Of a stretch of DNA of 28,809 nucleotides, positions 26,914-28,809 are shown piece by piece. The DNA is taken from contig NW_026516507.1 of assembly GCF_025602895.1 (NCBI RefSeq), positions 1 through 28,809 of the forward strand. The letters run 5' to 3'. This DNA comes from Polychytrium aggregatum (taxonomy: Eukaryota; Chytridiomycota; Chytridiomycetes; Polychytriales). Positions within the stretch are counted from its first letter, which is position 1. Every line of letters starts with the position of its first letter. Position numbers and translations under genes: made by a program. The notes beneath the pieces were generated by a model that made no database searches, had not been told where the DNA came from, and worked only from the letters and a program-made list of their open reading frames with translations.

Positions 26914-28809
26914 ATGCTCAGGGCCATCTCCTGTTGTTTTGGAGGGTCCGCAGACCCGGTCGACGACCGAGATGTCTCCTCGCAGACCCCTGTCTCCCAA
27001 CAACCAACATTCCCTTCTCCGCCCGATCCCTTGGGTCCCTGGCTCCATCCTGTCGAGTGCCTCGTCAACATTGCCCGCGACGAGCCCGATGCCCTCCTGA
27101 TCAACACATATGAGAGCGGCGCCTCGGAGCGACTCAGCTATCTCCGTGTGTGGAAGCAGGCGTATTCGGTCGCCCAGGCTCTCAAGGCTCTCCCTGGCTG
27201 GAACGACGACGACCACGAGGTCATCGGCACCTTCTGCGAGGCCGAAGCCAGCTGGGTGATCCTCTCGCTTGCTGTGTGGATGCTGGGCAAGTGAGTATCT
27301 CTGGTCTGGTCTGGTCTGGTCTGGTCTGGTCTGGTCTGGTCTGGTCTGGTCTGGTCTGGTCTGGTCAGTCTGCCTGTGCATGACATAACCGGTCTTTGTC
27401 CCTGCCATGACCAGGATCGAGTCTCATCTGTCCCTTGTTGCCATCCAGGAAAACACTCAACCTCGCTCTCAATTTCCCTGCCGCTGTTCGCAAGGCTCTG
27501 TGCGAGAGGTTTGTACTTGTGCTCGTCTCACATGTGTCTCAGGAGATTGACATCCCAGAGACCTCTGTGCTCAACCTGACTCGACCTTGACTCCAATCGA
27601 AACAGACACTCCATCAAGTACATCCTCTACCACCACACCAAGCCTGGCCGCACCATTGGAGTGACGCTGATTGATGCCACCACGTTCCCTGTGCTGGACA
27701 GCATCCCACCCCCGTCTCTCGAAGTCTGTGAACCCCTTGATGATTATGTCACCATCCAGTGCACCTCTGGAACAACGGGTATGTGGAATGGTCGAGCGTG
27801 ATGGTCCAGCAGCAAAGCAGATGGTGCAGTGGTGGATAGAGTAAGATGGTGAATGCGGTGAATGTGGAAAGTGATGCGCTGACGATGCATATCCAACCCA
27901 CAACCCGACTCCTTCGTCCTGCATCCTGGTTCCTCGTCGCTCCCACAGGCATCCCCAAGTCGTGAGTTCTCCTGTGGCTTCTGATCCTGTGGATTCTGTT
28001 TCTGTCGCACTTGATGCTTGTCCACAGTCACAAAAGTGATCGCATCACCACTCGTTGACTGAATCCTTCTGTGCCTGATGTTGATTGTTGCAGGTTCAAG
28101 TTTGCACACACTGGAGTGATGACTGGCCGAGCCGCGATTGGGATATTGAGAATCAGCGTCGGGCTCTTGCAAGTAAGAATACTAAACGCCATATATCGGA
28201 CCTGTGAACAGGAGGAATTTGATAAACTGACAATTGATAATTCATAGGCCCCATCGTTTGCGGCCACATTGAGTCTTTTCCTAAATGCCCTTAATCTTGG
28301 AGGATCTGTGTGGACTCCAGAGCCCAAATTAATGCTGTCGAGAAAGTATATGATATTGTTCAAATCCTGGATCATGGCCTCGTATACGTGTTTATGGTAA
28401 GTTGCCGATTGATAGGCGATAAGAGGCTCATTGATTCACATCATAACAGTATCCATCCCATACAGACTCCCTCCTTCATGAAGTTGATCATCAGCACCGC
28501 CGCCTCCCGGAATCCGAGCTTTAAATGGACGAAGACGAAAGTTATCGCTCTGAGTTCTGAGCACATACCAATGAGTGTCATCCACATGACACGGGAGAGA
28601 TTCCCAAATGCCGAGATTCAGTTGGGCTACGGATCAAGTGAGGTACGTTTGAAGGTGGGAGCTCTGCATGGTCGCCAAGCTCAACCATGACCTAACATAA
28701 AGCTTGTACAAGACCGCGGTTGTTGGAGCCCTTTCATTTTTACGGATCCCATCCGACAGTCCCATCCCAGAGAAGCTGGTCTACAAGCTGACCAAGCCTG
28801 GGGTGCGCT
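26914..28809 (+). CDS. Adenylate-forming enzyme (acyl-CoA synthetase-like), 3'-partial, probable frameshift
   Basis: ANL-superfamily enzymes activate a carboxylate with ATP to an acyl-adenylate and then load it on CoA or a carrier. Exons: 26914-27290, 27449-27508, 27606-27778, 27949-27961 (13 nt), 28094-28172, 28248-28396, 28466-28642 and 28713 onward past the window edge. The phosphate-binding A3 motif TSGTTGIPKS is split over three exons (27606-28094). GYGSSE near 28640 matches the A5 motif. Exon 6 changes frame internally. Its first half reads SLFLNALNLGGSVWTPEP; its second half reads INAVEKVYDIVQ in the +1 frame and then joins TPSFMKLI. This fits loss of one A in the AAA run near 28326. 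An alternative acceptor at 28450, with no frameshift, would keep the gene open but replaces that helix with unconvincing sequence. The Met at 26914 is a reasonable start; the substrate cannot be told. Confidence 0.85.
27301..27365. repeat. Thirteen perfect CTGGT pentamers in intron 1
   Basis: A 65-bp pure array starts ten bases after the donor of intron 1 (27291-27448) of the adenylate-forming gene. It is purely repetitive with no interruption, so it is probably hypervariable. Confidence 0.9.

Noticed and set aside
1..28809. tRNA or rRNA genes
   Set aside because: I looked for T-loop-like and cloverleaf patterns on both strands and saw none convincing; a tRNAscan or Infernal run would settle it.

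Overview
The window looks like nuclear DNA of a zoosporic (chytrid-type) fungus. Its genes are broken by many short GT-AG introns, it has fungal gene content (a secreted GH18 chitinase with a Thr-rich linker, a Tom5-like peptide), and it carries an NME7 gene, a cilium and basal-body protein kept only by flagellated lineages. There is no bacterial gene organisation. The species cannot be named from the sequence alone. All exon joins below were worked out by hand from splice sites, reading phase and family resemblance.

Layout: 785-3886 (-) is a single-exon leucine-rich-repeat protein built on an almost perfect 135-bp tandem array. It lies between two diverged direct copies of a ~90-bp sequence (161-251 and 4431-4520). 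4986-11206 (+) is a 20-exon NRDE2 gene. 12190-14338 (-) is a GH18 chitinase. 14339-16105 is a repeat-rich, GC-rich gap upstream of the chitinase. 16106-18553 (-) is a nine-exon NME7. It is divergent from 18937-19346 (+), a two-exon Tom5-like microprotein. 19771-21167 (-) is a PPIL1-type cyclophilin with 18- and 19-nt exons and a GC-AG intron. It is head to head with 22119-25438 (+), an eight-exon PUF60. 25837-26268 (+) is the C-terminal piece of a Fanzor/TnpB-family RNA-guided nuclease. 26914 to the right edge (+) is a partial adenylate-forming (acyl-CoA synthetase-like) enzyme that seems to carry a one-base frameshift.

Three genes serve nuclear RNA processing: NRDE2 (exosome/MTR4 control), PPIL1 (spliceosomal cyclophilin) and PUF60 (U2AF-like 3' splice-site factor). 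NME7 and the chitinase fit the biology of a flagellated, chitin-walled fungus. Most introns and gaps carry private short tandem repeats, many with a GATG/CATC core.

The points most worth a second look are the Fanzor remnant, the near-identical LRR array with its flanking duplicates, the loss of the catalytic His in NME7's first NDK domain, the Trp-to-His change in the cyclophilin pocket, and the easily missed Tom5 gene.
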